Origin: JBEKZQ01 sp049509675
Lineage (GTDB): Bacteria > Planctomycetota > Planctomycetia > Pirellulales > Thermoguttaceae
Direction of reading: 5' to 3'
Length of the DNA stretch: 15,471 nucleotides
Assembly (NCBI GenBank): GCA_049509675.1
Contig: JBEKZQ010000102.1
Span: 1-15,471 of the forward strand
Positions 14,922 through 15,471 of this stretch are shown here, in pieces. The notes under the pieces were generated by a model. That model made no database searches. It saw only the letters and a list, made by a program, of their open reading frames with translations, and had not been told where the DNA came from. The translations under genes were made by a program, and so were the position numbers. The stretch's first letter is position 1. Every line of letters starts with the position of its first letter.

Positions 14922-15471
14922 ATGAGACGAATGGTGATCGGACTGATGATGACTAGCTTGCTCGCCTTTGTGGCGGGACAAGCCGCTTGGGGCGATGACA
15001 AGCCTGCCCCCAAGAAAGAGCACGGCAAGAAAGCCGCGGCTGCCAAGACTGCATCGGGTGCCGAGAAGGCGCCGGCAGCCCAGCACAAGCAACCTGGGCC
15101 CGCAAAGCACGCCCGACAGTCTTCCGGCAAGGGCGCCGCTGCAAAGCATGGCCAACATGGACAGCACCAGCACCAAGGCCATTTCGGCAAGGGTCCCCGC
15201 GGACAGCACCAGCGCCAAGGCCACTTCGCCAAGGGTGGCTGGGGTCAGCACCAGCGCCAAGGTCATTTCGGCAAGGGTCCCCGCGGACAGCACCAGCGCC
15301 AAGGTCATTTCGGCAAGGGTGGCTGGGGACAGCACCAGCGCCAAGGCCACTTCGCCAAGGGTGGGCGGGGTCAGCACCAGCGCCAAGGTCATTTCGGCAA
15401 GGGTCCCCGCGGACAGCACCAGCGCCAAGGCCACTTCGCCAAGGGTGGCTGGGGTCAGCACCAGCGCCAAG
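14922..15471 (+). CDS. Exported His/Gln/Gly-rich tandem-repeat protein, 3' end beyond the window
   Basis: The open frame runs from the ATG at 14922 to the end of the window without a stop (183 codons visible). AGGAGG (14906-14911) precedes the ATG by ten bases. Residues 1-24 form a signal peptide (MRRMVIGLMMTSLLAFVAGQ, then AAWG), followed by a Lys/Ala/His-rich stretch. From residue 80 on, 14-residue units of the form GQHQRQGHFGKGPR repeat seven times, with an eighth started. The protein is basic and rich in His, Gln and Gly, with no cysteines in the visible part. It could bind metal, nucleic acid or cell-surface polymer; none of this is proven and I do not recognise a family. The opposite strand also has a long open frame across the repeats, but it lacks a proper start and is an artefact of periodicity. 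Confidence 0.75.
   Translation, partial: MRRMVIGLMMTSLLAFVAGQAAWGDDKPAPKKEHGKKAAAAKTASGAEKAPAAQHKQPGPAKHARQSSGKGAAAKHGQHGQHQHQGHFGKGPRGQHQRQGHFAKGGWGQHQRQGHFGKGPRGQHQRQGHFGKGGWGQHQRQGHFAKGGRGQHQRQGHFGKGPRGQHQRQGHFAKGGWGQHQRQ
15159..15471 (+). repeat. 42-bp tandem repeat array inside the exported protein gene
   Basis: Seven full 42-bp units start at 15159, 15201, 15243, 15285, 15327, 15369 and 15411, and an eighth begins at 15453 and is cut by the window end. Units alternate between endings CCC CGC (Pro-Arg) and GGC TGG (Gly-Trp), with one GGG CGG (Gly-Arg). This gives a partly 84-bp higher-order period. No spacers separate the units and the frame is kept throughout, so it is coding DNA and not a CRISPR array. 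Confidence 0.93.

Noticed and set aside
14844..15470. Minus-strand frame of 208 codons with Leu/Val-rich repeats resembling membrane or leucine-rich repeats
   Set aside because: It is the mirror image of the 42-bp coding repeat. The plus strand has a ribosome binding site, a signal peptide and a sensible repeat composition, while the minus frame has none of these.
15159..15471. Possible CRISPR array
   Set aside because: The units are directly adjacent with no unique spacers, keep one reading frame, and no cas genes are present.

Overview
The window looks like a piece of a high-GC planctomycete chromosome. The case rests on gene content. There is an ECF sigma factor next to a very large transmembrane Ser/Thr kinase with a TPR-like tail. 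There is a Gfo/Idh/MocA oxidoreductase and several large secreted carbohydrate-active proteins. Families of hairpin repeats of the kind scattered through planctomycete genomes sit in most intergenic gaps. No rRNA, tRNA, CRISPR array or transposase gene was found.

Left part (1-9669): the 3' end of a Gfo/Idh/MocA oxidoreductase; a 178-bp composite palindromic element with short direct repeats at its ends; two minus-strand genes (DUF2252 and a secreted protein that looks like a glycoside hydrolase); then, diverging from these, two plus-strand genes for large exported proteins. The first fuses a right-handed beta-helix domain to a clan GH-A TIM barrel. The second is a GH123/DUF4091-like protein with a C-terminal jelly-roll-like region. 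This half reads as an accessory glycan-degradation locus. Repeats lie between nearly every pair of genes, one of them directly in front of a ribosome binding site.

Right part (9670-15471): a compact minus-strand series runs from 14569 down to 9767. It contains an ECF sigma factor, a 1007-aa kinase, an exported protein with a TRASH/YHS-like cysteine motif whose start lies one base after the kinase stop, and a small overlapping gene whose 3' end has been replaced by a hairpin repeat. Diverging from the sigma factor is an exported His/Gln/Gly-rich protein built from 14-residue tandem repeats that runs off the window. A 62-63 bp module is repeated in front of both the sigma factor and the kinase. 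Histidine-rich segments recur in the kinase tail, the TRASH-like protein and the repeat protein. This suggests, as inference only, a metal-responsive sigma-kinase signalling unit. That unit is the best candidate here for an undescribed system.
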